A DNA stretch of 64,000 nucleotides from Sphingomonas gilva (GTDB lineage: Bacteria; Pseudomonadota; Alphaproteobacteria; Sphingomonadales; Sphingomonadaceae), in contig NZ_QWLV01000003.1 in the NCBI RefSeq assembly GCF_003515075.1, forward strand, positions 124,001 through 188,000. Direction: 5' to 3'. The notes under the pieces were generated by a model. That model ran no database searches, was not told the origin of the DNA, and worked only from the letters and a program-made list of their open reading frames with translations. This document shows, one piece after another, positions 36,656-45,404 of the stretch (position 1 is the stretch's first letter; each line of letters begins with the position of its first letter). Made by a program: the position numbers and the translations under genes.

Positions 36656-36886
36656 CTATTCGAACTGGATCTCCACGCGGCCGTCGGCGCGGACGATACG
36701 CCGTTCGCGGCGGGGCCGATCATCCGCGCGGACGGGCTGCTCGCGGCTCAACGACACGCGCGCGGCGGATATGATCCGCGCCCGCGCTACCGCGACCGCC
36801 GTGACGCGGGGCGTCGCCGGCGGCTCGGCATCCTGCGGCGCGCTTGCCAGCAGCTGCAAGGGCAGGGGCAACAGCGTGGGGTCCAT
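36656..36886 (-). CDS. Small hypothetical protein
   Basis: This protein of about 76 aa starts MDPTLLPLPLQLLASAPQ (an alternative start at 36907 adds seven residues). It has a hydrophobic N-terminus that could be a signal or anchor, a helical middle VTAVAVARARIISAARVS, and a basic end RRERRIVRADGRVEIQFE. I recall similar short proteins in sphingomonads, but they have no function. It is convergent with the Mla lipoprotein gene, 10 nt apart, and upstream of the tRNA on the other strand. The alternative is a spurious frame. Confidence 0.5.
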   Translation of the reverse strand: MDPTLLPLPLQLLASAPQDAEPPATPRVTAVAVARARIISAARVSLSREQPVRADDRPRRERRIVRADGRVEIQFE

Positions 36887-37054
36887 CGCATGCGACACAA
36901 CGCCCATAACGGCGCGTTGGCGACCGCATTAAGTGGTTAAACGATTTCTTTACCAGAACGGGACGGAAAATCGGGCTGTTGCGCCGGCCTTGCGGCTTTG
37001 CTAGGGGCCGGCGCCTGCCAGCCGCCGGGAACCCGGCGGGCGGTTCTCTCGCGT

Positions 37055-37141
37055 GCGGTCGTGGCGGAACTGGTAGACGCGCAACGTTGAGGTCGTTGTG
37101 GGCGAAAGCCCGTGGAAGTTCGAGTCTTCTCGACCGCACCA
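37055..37141 (+). tRNA. tRNA-Leu (anticodon GAG)
   Basis: This 87-nt cloverleaf has acceptor GCGGTCG pairing with CGACCGC, and an encoded CCA end at 37139-37141. The anticodon stem CAACG/CGTTG carries loop TTGAGGT (anticodon GAG). The long variable arm TGGGCGAAAGCCCG is typical of leucine tRNAs, and the T-arm has GTTCGAGTC. It reads CUC and CUU codons. It stands alone on the plus strand, convergent with the usher-like gene. Confidence 0.95.
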
Positions 37142-37193
37142 GAGACAAGCCGCGCCGGACGACAGGGAGTCGTCTGGCGCGACTCTCACCCCT

Positions 37194-39875
37194 TCAGTTC
37201 GACGCCGTGCGCACCAGCGGATCGGCGGCGACCGCGCCGAGATGGACGCTGGGCGTCTTCGCGCCGACGCTGGCGCGCGCGCCAATCACGGGCGTCAGCC
37301 GCGCCGCTTCGGCCGACAAGGCGGCGATGCGCACCAGATAGCCGCCATAGGGCACGCCTTCGAACAGGAAGAAGCCGTCGAACTCGCTGCGCGTCACCCG
37401 GACGACGCGCCCTTCCATGTCGACCAGCTCCAGATCGATCCCCTGGATCGCGCCGCCGCCCGCCTTGACCAGCGTGCCGTCGATCTCTCCCGCGGCGACC
37501 AGCGGCAGATCGACCGCGATGGCCACGCCGGGACGCGGCGTCACGACCATGCCGGGCGTGGCGGGCTGAACCATCGGATCGGCGAGCGACGAGGCGTCCA
37601 CGCCGATCAGCACCGGCTCGAACGGCTGTAGGCCGTCGACGATCGCGCGGCCGCCCGCATCGGTGAGCGAATCGACCGGCACCCGCCCGGCGGCGAGCTG
37701 GACATTCTTCTCGAGCGGTTCGCCCGCCTGGCGCACGCCGTCGCCATTGGCGTCGCGATAGACCCGGACCAACGCCTGGCCCTGCGCGGCGAGCTTCCGG
37801 TGGGTGACGCGGATGCCGCTTCCCGCCGGATCGGGGCCGAGGCTGAAGGCGAGGTTGAGGCCTGCCGCAAGCGAGCCGTCGGTCGCCGCCTCGGCGCTCG
37901 CGGTCAATGCGAAGTGGTTGAAATTACGAATATATCCAACGCCGGCACGGCCGCGCGACAATGATGCGTCATAGCCCAGTTCGGCGCGCCAGTCGGCATC
38001 GCCGCCGCCCCCCCATTCGCCGATCAGATTGGCGCTTTCGAAGCGGCTTTCGGGCGACAGGCGGTAGCGCAGCTCGCCGCGCAGCCGCATGCGGCCGGCG
38101 CGGCCGTTGAACAGGAGCGCTGCCTCTGTCCGGTCGGGCGGCGACAGGCCGTGACGGACGATCTGGCGCTGGCGATCGACCAGCGCGGTCACCGATATCC
38201 CGCGAACCGTCGTCGAGACGCGCGCGCCGAGATCGAAGGTCGAGACCCCGGAGGCGCGCGTGACGTAGCGTCCCTCGACATGCACCGGCAGGATCGTCCG
38301 GCCGAGCGTGAAACTGTGATCGAGCGACAGGCTGTGCAGGCCGGTGACCCCCGGATCGACCCGATCGGAGCCGAAATCGCGCGCGAGGATCGATTCGGCG
38401 GTGAGATAGGTGCGGCCGAACTCGCCGAGCACCGCCAGCCGCGCGGCGCGGCCGCCGCTGTCGGAGCCCGACAGCGTCAGCTCGGCGAGCGAAGGGCCGA
38501 TCGCGCGACGCAACGAGGCTTCGAGGTAATTGAAACGATTACCCTCGATCACCAGGCTCTGCACGCTGCCGGCGATCGCGGTCTTCGCATCGAGCCCGCG
38601 CTCCAGGCCGAAGGCGCCGCGCCAGCCGAAGCGCTCCGCGTTGAACGGATCGGCATCGAGGCTGACGAGATCGCGATTCTCGTCGACCGCGCCCGCCCAG
38701 AACCAGGTCTTGCCCGGCGGGATCGAATCGAGCCCGACGGGCACGGTGCGATAGTCACGCCGGACCTGCCCCTGCGGACCGTAGAGCACGATCTCGAAGC
38801 GGTTCTGGCCGTAGAGCAGCGGCACCTGGAGGAATTCGTAGCGGCCGTCGCTGCGGTCCCTCGCGAAGGCGAGGAGCTGGCCGTTGCGGTAGAGCTCGGC
38901 GTCCCAGCCGGCGGGCAGCTCGCCGCGAAAGCTGGTGCGGTCGAAGGTGTCGGGCCGGTCGACCGGACGGTTGCTGATCAGCGCGCCGCGGCCGATCGCG
39001 CCCGACGACACGATCGGTGACGCCATGGCGGTGACGTCGCCCGCGGCGATCGTGGTCGCGCCGAGCGGCAGCTTGCCTTCGGGATCGGTGCGATAGGCGC
39101 GCATCCGGAGCGATGCGGGCCTGCCCTTGCGGTCGGAGGCGAGCCGCGCCTCGACCGAGGTCCTGGCGATCTCGCCCGTCGCGAACAGCTCGTAGCTCGC
39201 GTTGAGCTCGCGCATGCCGCCGCGCCGGTCGCTCAGCCCGCCGATCGAGGCGACGACATCGACCGACGGCGTGCGCCAGGCGCGATAGGGCGCGCTCGCC
39301 TGCGGCAGCGACTTCAGGTCGAACGTCGCCGCGGGCCGCATCGACGCCGCGCGCGCGCGTCGCTCCATCTGCAGCTCCAGCGGCAGCTTGGTCTCCGATT
39401 CGACCTTGAGGATCGCGTTGGACAGGTCAGGGATCAGCGAGACGCCCAGCCAGCGGGCCAGCGCGCGCGTGTCGACGCACCAGCCCTCGGGGGTGTCGCG
39501 CACCGCCGCCGAATCAAGATCGCGACGATCGTTCATGATTTGTTCGGTTCGCGCCGCGCGGTCGACGACGATCGTCTGCGCTTCGGCAAAGGCCCAGCCG
39601 GTAACGCGGCCGGCTTTCCTGTCGATCCGGATGGGAAGGTCGAGCGCCATCACCGTGTCGGCGAGATCGACACAGGCGCCTTCGGGCGTGACATAGCCGC
39701 GCACGCCGTCGCCCAGGCGGTATTTGCCCAGGCGCACGTCGAGCAGCAGCGCATCGTCGTCATTGGCGGTCCAGCCGCCGGGTTGCGGCGCCGCGCGCAC
39801 CGATGGCGGCATGACGGCGCTCATCAGCAGCGCCGCCACACCGAGGCATTTGAGGATGATGGGAAAACGCCGCAT
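37194..39875 (-). CDS. Usher-like outer membrane protein with C-terminal regulatory-type repeat domain
   Basis: This 893-aa protein has a signal peptide (to about residue 28, cut at VRA-AP). An N-terminal domain of about 150 residues follows. The middle region resembles usher plug/barrel sequence (RGELPAGWDAELYRNGQLL, FLQVPLLYGQNRFEIVLYGP), then many alternating beta-strands. The last 200 residues have a VYRDANGDGVRQAGEPL calcium-type loop and a carboxypeptidase-regulatory/Cna-B-like fold. It is last of a minus-strand set with a PapD-like chaperone and two DUF4402 proteins. I infer secretion and anchoring of DUF4402 subunits, but it is not a canonical PapC. Confidence 0.75.
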   Translation of the reverse strand: MRRFPIILKCLGVAALLMSAVMPPSVRAAPQPGGWTANDDDALLLDVRLGKYRLGDGVRGYVTPEGACVDLADTVMALDLPIRIDRKAGRVTGWAFAEAQTIVVDRAARTEQIMNDRRDLDSAAVRDTPEGWCVDTRALARWLGVSLIPDLSNAILKVESETKLPLELQMERRARAASMRPAATFDLKSLPQASAPYRAWRTPSVDVVASIGGLSDRRGGMRELNASYELFATGEIARTSVEARLASDRKGRPASLRMRAYRTDPEGKLPLGATTIAAGDVTAMASPIVSSGAIGRGALISNRPVDRPDTFDRTSFRGELPAGWDAELYRNGQLLAFARDRSDGRYEFLQVPLLYGQNRFEIVLYGPQGQVRRDYRTVPVGLDSIPPGKTWFWAGAVDENRDLVSLDADPFNAERFGWRGAFGLERGLDAKTAIAGSVQSLVIEGNRFNYLEASLRRAIGPSLAELTLSGSDSGGRAARLAVLGEFGRTYLTAESILARDFGSDRVDPGVTGLHSLSLDHSFTLGRTILPVHVEGRYVTRASGVSTFDLGARVSTTVRGISVTALVDRQRQIVRHGLSPPDRTEAALLFNGRAGRMRLRGELRYRLSPESRFESANLIGEWGGGGDADWRAELGYDASLSRGRAGVGYIRNFNHFALTASAEAATDGSLAAGLNLAFSLGPDPAGSGIRVTHRKLAAQGQALVRVYRDANGDGVRQAGEPLEKNVQLAAGRVPVDSLTDAGGRAIVDGLQPFEPVLIGVDASSLADPMVQPATPGMVVTPRPGVAIAVDLPLVAAGEIDGTLVKAGGGAIQGIDLELVDMEGRVVRVTRSEFDGFFLFEGVPYGGYLVRIAALSAEAARLTPVIGARASVGAKTPSVHLGAVAADPLVRTASN

Positions 39876-39905
39876 CGCGCCGCGCCCGCAGTCGGCTCCG
39901 CCTCT

Positions 39906-40727
39906 CTAGCGCAGCACCACCTTGGCTTCGGCGATCACTCGGCCGCCCTCCTCGCCGTCTTCGAGATATTGCACCGTCGCCGGGCCGGCGAGCTTCGCCG
40001 CCACCTCCTCGGGAATCGGCAGCGTCAAGTTGCGCCGCGCAACTTCGGGATAGACGGCGATGCCGCGCGCCTGCAGCGCGGGCTTGGCCTCGCCGGGCTT
40101 GAGCACGCGGATCTCGCCATAGGTCGAGCGCATCCCCTCGCGCGTCAGATCGAGCGAGAAGCCGCGCCCCTCCGGCGTATCGACCAGCTGGGCGCCGGCG
40201 ATGCTCGCGGTCGCGCGCAGGCTGCCCTGACGGACGATCACCGGAATGGTGACGCCGTAGATCGGCGTGAGCGCGATCGACACGCCCGTGGCCGGCGCGT
40301 CGCCAGCGCTCGGCGCCTTCGCGTCGGGAATCGCGCGGAACAGCATGTGGACGCGGTATTCGCCGTCGGGCAGCCCTTCGGGCGCGCGCACGCCGATGCG
40401 GATCGCCTGCGGCTGGTTGGGCGCGAGCTCGACCCGGCGCGGCGCGTAGCTGATCATCGCCAGCGCCGCCTTCTCCGCCTCGCTCGCCTCGGCCTCGGCG
40501 ATCTCGTCGAGCTTGCCGTCGGCGGTCATGCGGCGCACTTCCAAGCTGACGCGGTACACCGCGGTCTCGTTGCCGATATTGTTGAGGATGACCTCGGTCC
40601 CGCGCTCCCCGTCGAGCACGACGCGCGTCGGCGCCACCAGAAGATCGCCCTGCGCCAGCACCGGCGCGGCGGCCGCCGCAGAAGCGAGCATGGCCGCGCG
40701 CACGAAGCGCGCCATGGAAAATAGCAT
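39906..40727 (-). CDS. Periplasmic PapD-like pilus chaperone
   Basis: This 273-aa protein has a signal peptide (MARFVRAAMLASAAAAAP...LAQG). The first immunoglobulin-like domain carries LLVAPTRVVLDGERGTEVILNN and ISYAPRRVELAPNQPQAIRI, the usual P-pilus chaperone pattern. The start is taken at 40727 behind GGTGGGGACC; MARF at 40715 is an alternative. Such chaperones hold subunits by donor-strand complementation before an usher. It lies 30 nt upstream of the usher-like gene and follows a terminator-like hairpin after the DUF4402 gene. Confidence 0.85.
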   Translation of the reverse strand: MLFSMARFVRAAMLASAAAAAPVLAQGDLLVAPTRVVLDGERGTEVILNNIGNETAVYRVSLEVRRMTADGKLDEIAEAEASEAEKAALAMISYAPRRVELAPNQPQAIRIGVRAPEGLPDGEYRVHMLFRAIPDAKAPSAGDAPATGVSIALTPIYGVTIPVIVRQGSLRATASIAGAQLVDTPEGRGFSLDLTREGMRSTYGEIRVLKPGEAKPALQARGIAVYPEVARRNLTLPIPEEVAAKLAGPATVQYLEDGEEGGRVIAEAKVVLR

Positions 40728-40834
40728 GTGAATGGTCCCCACCACCGGGCCAGAGGTCCCCACGACCAGCCCTTGGCGCCACCCTCGCCGGACAAGGTTG
40801 ATATTCCGCTAACCATCGCGGCGAGGACAAAAGA

Positions 40835-40865
40835 AAAGGCCCGCCGGGATCGCCGACGGGCCTTT
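40835..40865 (-). terminator. Rho-independent terminator after the DUF4402 gene
   Basis: Read on the minus strand, AAAGGCCCGTCGGC, a short loop and GCCGGGCGGGCCTTT-type pairing form a strong stem, followed by TTTTCTTTTGT. It lies between the second DUF4402 gene and the chaperone gene. Partial read-through would give more subunit than chaperone and usher mRNA, a common stoichiometry control in pilus operons. Confidence 0.8.
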
Positions 40866-40888
40866 CGCTGTCCGGGTTACGCTTCGGC

Positions 40889-41368
40889 TTACTGGTAGTT
40901 CACCGTCACCGTGAACTGGCCGGCATAGTTGCCGTCGGCCTGGTTGGCGGCGACGTTGAGCGTGCCGCCGACGGTGAAGCTGTCGCTGCCGTCGAGCAGC
41001 AGCGTGCCCGAAGACGGCGCGAGCGTGCTCGACATCGAGTTGGCGCCCGAGGTGAGCGAGGCGTTGGTGGTCGAGATCGTGACCGTCTGGCCGATCGTCC
41101 CGGTGACGTTGAAATTCGCCGCCGTGGTCGTGCCCGAGCAGGTCAGGCCGGCGCCGCAGGTGCGCGTACCGGTCGAAGACACCGCGACGGTCGAGGCGGC
41201 CGCGCCGGTCACGATCGTGCCGAAATCGAGGTCGGAGGTGTTGGTCACCGTCACCTGCTGCAGGATCTTGGCCTTCGCGGTGGCGGTGGTCGAGGCGGCG
41301 TTCGCCGCACCGGCGCCCAGCGCCAGCGTGCCGAGCACGAGCACGGCCTTCGAGAAACGATTGATCAT
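40889..41368 (-). CDS. DUF4402 secreted protein, probable major surface subunit
   Basis: This 159-aa protein has a clear signal peptide (MINRFSKAVLVLGTLALGAG, cleavage near AANA-AS). The mature part is Thr/Ser/Gly-rich with few charges: VTNTSDLDFGTIVTG, CGAGLTCSG and the C-terminal GQFTVTVNYQ. The ending hydrophobic strand is the DUF4402 hallmark and resembles pilin subunits that complete a donor strand. The start at 41368 has GTGGGGACC upstream, like the chaperone gene. It is followed by an intrinsic terminator. Confidence 0.88.
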   Translation of the reverse strand: MINRFSKAVLVLGTLALGAGAANAASTTATAKAKILQQVTVTNTSDLDFGTIVTGAAASTVAVSSTGTRTCGAGLTCSGTTTAANFNVTGTIGQTVTISTTNASLTSGANSMSSTLAPSSGTLLLDGSDSFTVGGTLNVAANQADGNYAGQFTVTVNYQ

Positions 41369-41394
41369 GTGTCTGGTCCCCACTTCATTTGCCC

Positions 41395-41422
41395 GCAGAT
41401 GGAAGTCCCCACCGCCATCTGC
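41395..41422 (-). promoter_or_regulatory. Leader hairpin exposing a GGTGGGGAC motif
   Basis: GCAGATGG at 41395-41402 pairs perfectly with CCATCTGC at 41415-41422. On the minus strand the loop shows CGGTGGGGACTT. The same GTGGGGAC motif recurs at about 41377-41384 and about 40738-40745, just before the DUF4402 and chaperone starts. This may be a structured leader or binding site; the function is inferred. Confidence 0.35.
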
Positions 41423-41502
41423 AGCATGCCCTCTGCGCCCCCGGCTGTTCAGATATCGTGTGCGGGCATGGTAAACGCGGCGTTAGCGATCGTGCGGCGC
41501 GG

Positions 41503-42021
41503 TCATTCGTAATCGACCTCGATCGGGATGCGGCCGCGATAGTCGCCCGCCTCGCCCGCAGGCACGCGCAGCGTGCCGCCGAACCGGAATTCGACCGTGC
41601 CGAGGATGCCGAGCCGCGGCGCGCCGGGCAGATCGGTCCTGAGATCGACCAGCCGCGCGGCGCCGCCGCCGGGCGCGGTGAGCTCCACCTCCGCCGGCAT
41701 CGACACCCGCAGCCGGCGAAGCGGCCGCCCGGTGACGCGCACCGTGCCGCGCACGGGTATCCCGCCTAGCGCGCTCAGCCCGCCCGACACCGTGCGCGCG
41801 CCGGAGCGCGGATCGAGCGTCGCGCTGCCCGACGCATTGGAGGCAATGACCATGCGGCTGAAATCGAGCTCGGTTTCGACCGTCACCCTCAAGGGAAACA
41901 GCGCATCGCCGATCGCCGCGGGCGCGCTGTCGCCGCCCGCCGGGCAGAGCTGGCACTGCGCCCGCGCGGTCGCGGGACCGGCCAAAGCCAGCATGGCGGC
42001 AAGGAGAATGCGCGAACCCAT
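41503..42021 (-). CDS. DUF4402 secreted protein, probable minor or tip subunit
   Basis: This 172-aa protein has a signal peptide MGSRILLAAMLALAGPATAR, cleaved near ARA-QC. The mature part has two close cysteines (QCQLCPAGG), LDFSRMVIASNASGSATLD, and ends GDYRGRIPIEVDYE, the DUF4402 C-terminal strand. It is less Thr/Ser-rich than its neighbour and carries more Arg and Pro. It is the first gene of the four-gene minus-strand set, 134 nt before the other DUF4402 gene. It is divergent from the type III PKS cluster. Confidence 0.85.
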   Translation of the reverse strand: MGSRILLAAMLALAGPATARAQCQLCPAGGDSAPAAIGDALFPLRVTVETELDFSRMVIASNASGSATLDPRSGARTVSGGLSALGGIPVRGTVRVTGRPLRRLRVSMPAEVELTAPGGGAARLVDLRTDLPGAPRLGILGTVEFRFGGTLRVPAGEAGDYRGRIPIEVDYE

Positions 42022-42131
42022 GCGATCGCCCTAGCGCCAGGGCTTCAACAATGCGTTAACCCTACCGAGGGCTCCGCACGGACATAGCGGGCGGGCGATG
42101 CGTTACATGTCGATTGTCAGAAAGGTCCCGC

Positions 42132-43193
42132 GTGCCCGCCCAAGCCTGCATCAACGCCATAGGCACCGCGGTGCCCGATCACGACATCCACCACGGCTTC
42201 ATCGCCTGGGCGCGCGAGCAGGTGACGGATTCGCGCGCACGTGCGCTGTTCGATCGCATGGCGGCGCGATCGGGCATCGCGCATCGCTGGTCGGTGCTGC
42301 CCAAGGATGTGTCGCCGGTCGCGCCGGGCGGCTTCTACGCCGGTGCGCTGCCGGGGACGGCGGCGCGGATGGCGCTCTATGCCGAGCACGCCCCGGCGCT
42401 GGCGATGGCGGCGATCGAGGATCTCGCCGGACGCGCCGGGCTTTCGGGGATCACCCATCTGGTCGTCGCCAGCTGCACGGGTTTCGTCGCGCCGGGAATC
42501 GATCAGATCATCGCCGCGAGGATGGGCTTGCCGGGATCGGTCGAGCGGCTGCTGGTCGGCTTCATGGGCTGCTACGCCGCGGTCGCCGCGCTCAGGAGCG
42601 CGCGCCACATCGTCCGATCGGACCCCGCGGCGCGCGTGCTGGTGGTGACGGTCGAGCTGTCGAGCCTGCACCTGACCGACACGCCCGAGATCGAAGCGCT
42701 GCTGGCGATGCTGCAGTTCGGCGACGGCGCCGCCGCGGCGCTGGTGACCGCCGAGCAGACCGGATTCGCGATCGACGCGCCCTTCGCCGCGACGCTGCCC
42801 GAATCGGATGCGCTGATCACCTGGACGATCGGCGACCATGGTTTCGCAATGCATCTGTCGGGGGAGGTTCCGGCGCGGATCGCGCATGCGCTGGCCGATC
42901 CGGCGCTGGCCGAGACGATGACCGGCGGGGCGCCGATAACCGATATCGACGGCTGGGCGGTGCATGCCGGCGGGCGGTCGATCCTCGATTCGGTCGAAAG
43001 GGGCCTGGGCTTGGCGCATGACGCATTGTCCGATTCGCGCGCGGTGCTCGAAGCGTTCGGCAACATGTCTTCGGCGACCCTGATGTTCGTGCTTGCGCGG
43101 ATGCTCGAAGGCCCGGCGGTGCGGAGCGGCGTCGCGATGGCGTTCGGGCCGGGGCTCGCCGCCGAGGGCTTCGCCTTCCGGAGCGCGCGATGA
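42132..43193 (+). CDS. Type III polyketide synthase
   Basis: This 353-aa chalcone/stilbene synthase-fold enzyme has the full catalytic triad: Cys115 in VVASCTGFVAPG, His278 in GWAVHAGG and Asn311 in AFGNMSSAT. The start GTG at 42132 is chosen because AGAAAGG lies 6 nt upstream; an in-frame TTG is at 42114. Such enzymes condense an acyl-CoA starter with malonyl-CoA, typically giving alkylresorcinols or alkylpyrones. The next two genes overlap by 4 and 13 nt, forming a PKS-methyltransferase-flavoprotein cassette. The product is unknown. Confidence 0.93.
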   Translation: MPAQACINAIGTAVPDHDIHHGFIAWAREQVTDSRARALFDRMAARSGIAHRWSVLPKDVSPVAPGGFYAGALPGTAARMALYAEHAPALAMAAIEDLAGRAGLSGITHLVVASCTGFVAPGIDQIIAARMGLPGSVERLLVGFMGCYAAVAALRSARHIVRSDPAARVLVVTVELSSLHLTDTPEIEALLAMLQFGDGAAAALVTAEQTGFAIDAPFAATLPESDALITWTIGDHGFAMHLSGEVPARIAHALADPALAETMTGGAPITDIDGWAVHAGGRSILDSVERGLGLAHDALSDSRAVLEAFGNMSSATLMFVLARMLEGPAVRSGVAMAFGPGLAAEGFAFRSAR

Positions 43194-43879
43194 GCCTCGC
43201 GGTCCGCGCCCATGCCGAGGAGCGGATGGACGACCCTGCGCTCGACGCGCACATCTATGCAGCCGTGCTGCGCGACCTGGCGCGGGTCAACCGGACGACG
43301 CTGGCCGCGCGGCCGACGCTGGATTTTCTGAAGCGCGCCGTGGGCGACCGGCGCCGCTTTCGGCTGCTCGACGTCGGCTTCGGCGACGGCGACATGCTGC
43401 GGCGGATCGCGCGCTGGGCGCAGGCGCGCGGAGTCGCCGCCGATCTGGTCGGGATCGACCTCAACCCGCGCAGCGCGGCGGTGGCGGAAGCCGATACGCC
43501 CGCGGAGCTGGCGATCGCCTATCGCACCGGCGACTATGCCGATCTCGCCGGTCAGGAATGGGACATCGTCGTCAGCAGCCTCGTCGCGCATCACATGACG
43601 CATGACCAGCTGATCGCTTTCCTGCGCTTCATGGACCGCGAGGCGCGGATCGGCTGGCTGGTCAACGATCTCCACCGCCACGGCTTCGCGCATGCGGGCT
43701 TTCAGCTGCTCGCGCGGCTGATGCGCTGGCACCCCATCGTCCGCGCCGACGGCACGCTGTCGATCGCGCGGAGCTATCGTCCCGATGAATGGCCGCCGAT
43801 CCTCGCCGAGGCGGGCATCGAGGGTGCGACCGTCGCGCGCAACTTCCCGTTCCGGCTGTGCGTGACATGGGTCCGCTGA
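43190..43879 (+). CDS. Class I SAM-dependent methyltransferase (type III PKS cluster)
   Basis: This 229-aa Rossmann-fold methyltransferase has motif I FRLLDVGFGDGDMLRRIA, VGIDLNPRSA (motif II acidic), and WDIVVSSLVAHHMTHDQL (motif IV region). The best guess is O- or C-methylation of the polyketide phenolic product, based on position. It overlaps the PKS gene by 4 nt and the flavoprotein gene by 13 nt. It resembles the UbiE/Methyltransf_11-type proteins often paired with type III PKSs. Confidence 0.88.
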   Translation: MSLAVRAHAEERMDDPALDAHIYAAVLRDLARVNRTTLAARPTLDFLKRAVGDRRRFRLLDVGFGDGDMLRRIARWAQARGVAADLVGIDLNPRSAAVAEADTPAELAIAYRTGDYADLAGQEWDIVVSSLVAHHMTHDQLIAFLRFMDREARIGWLVNDLHRHGFAHAGFQLLARLMRWHPIVRADGTLSIARSYRPDEWPPILAEAGIEGATVARNFPFRLCVTWVR

Positions 43880-44937
43880 TCGTCGGCGGCGGCCCGGCGG
43901 GCTCCGCCGCGGCGATCCGGCTGGCGCGCTGGGGCATTCGCCCGCTGCTGATCGAACGGACGCGCGAGCCCGGCGACGCGCTGTGCGGCGGATTCCTCAG
44001 CTGGCGCACGCTGGACGGTCTGGCCCGGCTGGGGATCGGCGAGCTGGACGGCGCGCCCGTGCGCCGGCTGCGGCTGTTCGCCGGTGAGACGGTCGCCGAA
44101 CGTCCGCTGCCGGCGCCGGCGATGGGAATCTCGCGGCTGCGGCTCGACCGGCTGATGATCGAGGCGGCGGCGCGCGCGGGCGCGCGGGTGGAGCGCGGCG
44201 CCGCCGCGCGCGGATGGGCGGAAGGCTTCATTCGCGTCGATGCGGACGAATGGGCGCCGGACGGCCTGTTCCTCGCGACGGGAAAGCACGAGCTGCGCGG
44301 GCTCGCCCGCCCCCGGGAAGCGGCGGGCTCCGATCCCGCCATCGGGCTTCGCGTCCGCCTGGGGCCGCATCCCACGCTCGACCGGCTGATCGGCGATGCG
44401 ATCGAGCTGCACCTGTTCGACCGCGGCTATGCCGGGCTGGTGCGGCATGAGGACGGCAGCGCCAATCTGTGCATGGCCGTGCGCAAGTCGCGGCTCGACG
44501 AGGCGGGCGGGCCGGAGGCGCTGCTGGGCGCGCTCGCGCGGCTGCCGCACCTCGGCGAACGGATGGCCTGCCGTCGAAGGGGAACGCCCGACGCGGTGGC
44601 ACATGTCCCCTATGGCTGGCGCGCCCGCGCGGCGATGCCGGGCATCTTCCGCCTCGGCGACCAGGCCGGGGTGATCCCCAGCCTCGCGGGCGAGGGCATG
44701 GGGATCGCCATCGCCTCGGGCGTGCGGGCGGCAGATTTATGGCTCGGCCACGGCGTGCATGGCGCGACGCACTATCAGGCGGCGATGGGGCGGGCGCTCG
44801 GGCGGCCGATCGGCGTCGCGTCGCTGATCGGATCGGCCGCGCAGATGCCCTTGCTCGCGCCCTGGCTGGTCCGGCTGGCGGGCATCCCCGGCGCCGCCGA
44901 TCTGATCGCGCGCGCCACGCGCGTCCGCCATGATTGA
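43867..44937 (+). CDS. FAD-dependent oxidoreductase (geranylgeranyl reductase/UbiH-like)
   Basis: This 356-aa flavoprotein has the dinucleotide-binding start [20 protein letters not shown] with an acidic residue after it ([11 protein letters not shown]). [17 protein letters not shown] and the second FAD motif [21 protein letters not shown] follow. It probably hydroxylates or oxidises the methylated polyketide phenol to a quinone, by analogy with flavoprotein partners of type III PKSs (srsC-type). That is inference. It begins within the last codons of the methyltransferase gene. Confidence 0.88.
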   Translation: MGPLIVGGGPAGSAAAIRLARWGIRPLLIERTREPGDALCGGFLSWRTLDGLARLGIGELDGAPVRRLRLFAGETVAERPLPAPAMGISRLRLDRLMIEAAARAGARVERGAAARGWAEGFIRVDADEWAPDGLFLATGKHELRGLARPREAAGSDPAIGLRVRLGPHPTLDRLIGDAIELHLFDRGYAGLVRHEDGSANLCMAVRKSRLDEAGGPEALLGALARLPHLGERMACRRRGTPDAVAHVPYGWRARAAMPGIFRLGDQAGVIPSLAGEGMGIAIASGVRAADLWLGHGVHGATHYQAAMGRALGRPIGVASLIGSAAQMPLLAPWLVRLAGIPGAADLIARATRVRHD

Positions 44938-44968
44938 CGCAACTACCGCTCCTCCCCATCTTCGGAGC

Positions 44969-45367
44969 ATGGAGAAGATCATCAAGAGCGAGGCCGAATG
45001 GCGCGCCGCGCTTTCGCCCGAAGCCTATCATGTGCTGCGCGAGGCGGGCACCGAGCGCGCCTTCGCCGGCAAGTACAACGCCAACAAGACCGATGGGCTT
45101 TATCTTTGCGGCGCGTGCGGCCTGCCGCTGTTCGATTCCGAGGACAAATATGATTCGGGATCGGGATGGCCCAGCTTCACCCAGCCGATCGATCCGCAGG
45201 CGGTGGCGGAAAAGCGCGACGTCAGCCACGGCATGGTGCGCACCGAATCGCTCTGCGCGCGGTGTGACAGCCATCTCGGCCATGTCTTCCCCGACGGCCC
45301 GCCGCCAACGGGTTTGCGCTATTGCATGAACAGCCTCAGCCTGGACTTCAGACCGCGCGAGCAATGA
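44969..45367 (+). CDS. msrB: Peptide-methionine (R)-S-oxide reductase
   Basis: This 132-aa MsrB repairs the R-sulfoxide of methionine. Structural zinc cysteines are in [12 protein letters not shown] and [16 protein letters not shown]. The substrate site is [12 protein letters not shown], and the catalytic Cys lies in [12 protein letters not shown]. The start [12 protein letters not shown] at 44969 matches the family; a longer frame from 44930 is possible. It follows the flavoprotein gene by 31 nt but is a general housekeeping gene, probably not part of that pathway. Confidence 0.95.
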   Translation: MEKIIKSEAEWRAALSPEAYHVLREAGTERAFAGKYNANKTDGLYLCGACGLPLFDSEDKYDSGSGWPSFTQPIDPQAVAEKRDVSHGMVRTESLCARCDSHLGHVFPDGPPPTGLRYCMNSLSLDFRPREQ

Positions 45368-45404
45368 ACCATTAAGGCGCAATGCCTTGTAGCTCTGCGC
45401 GTTC

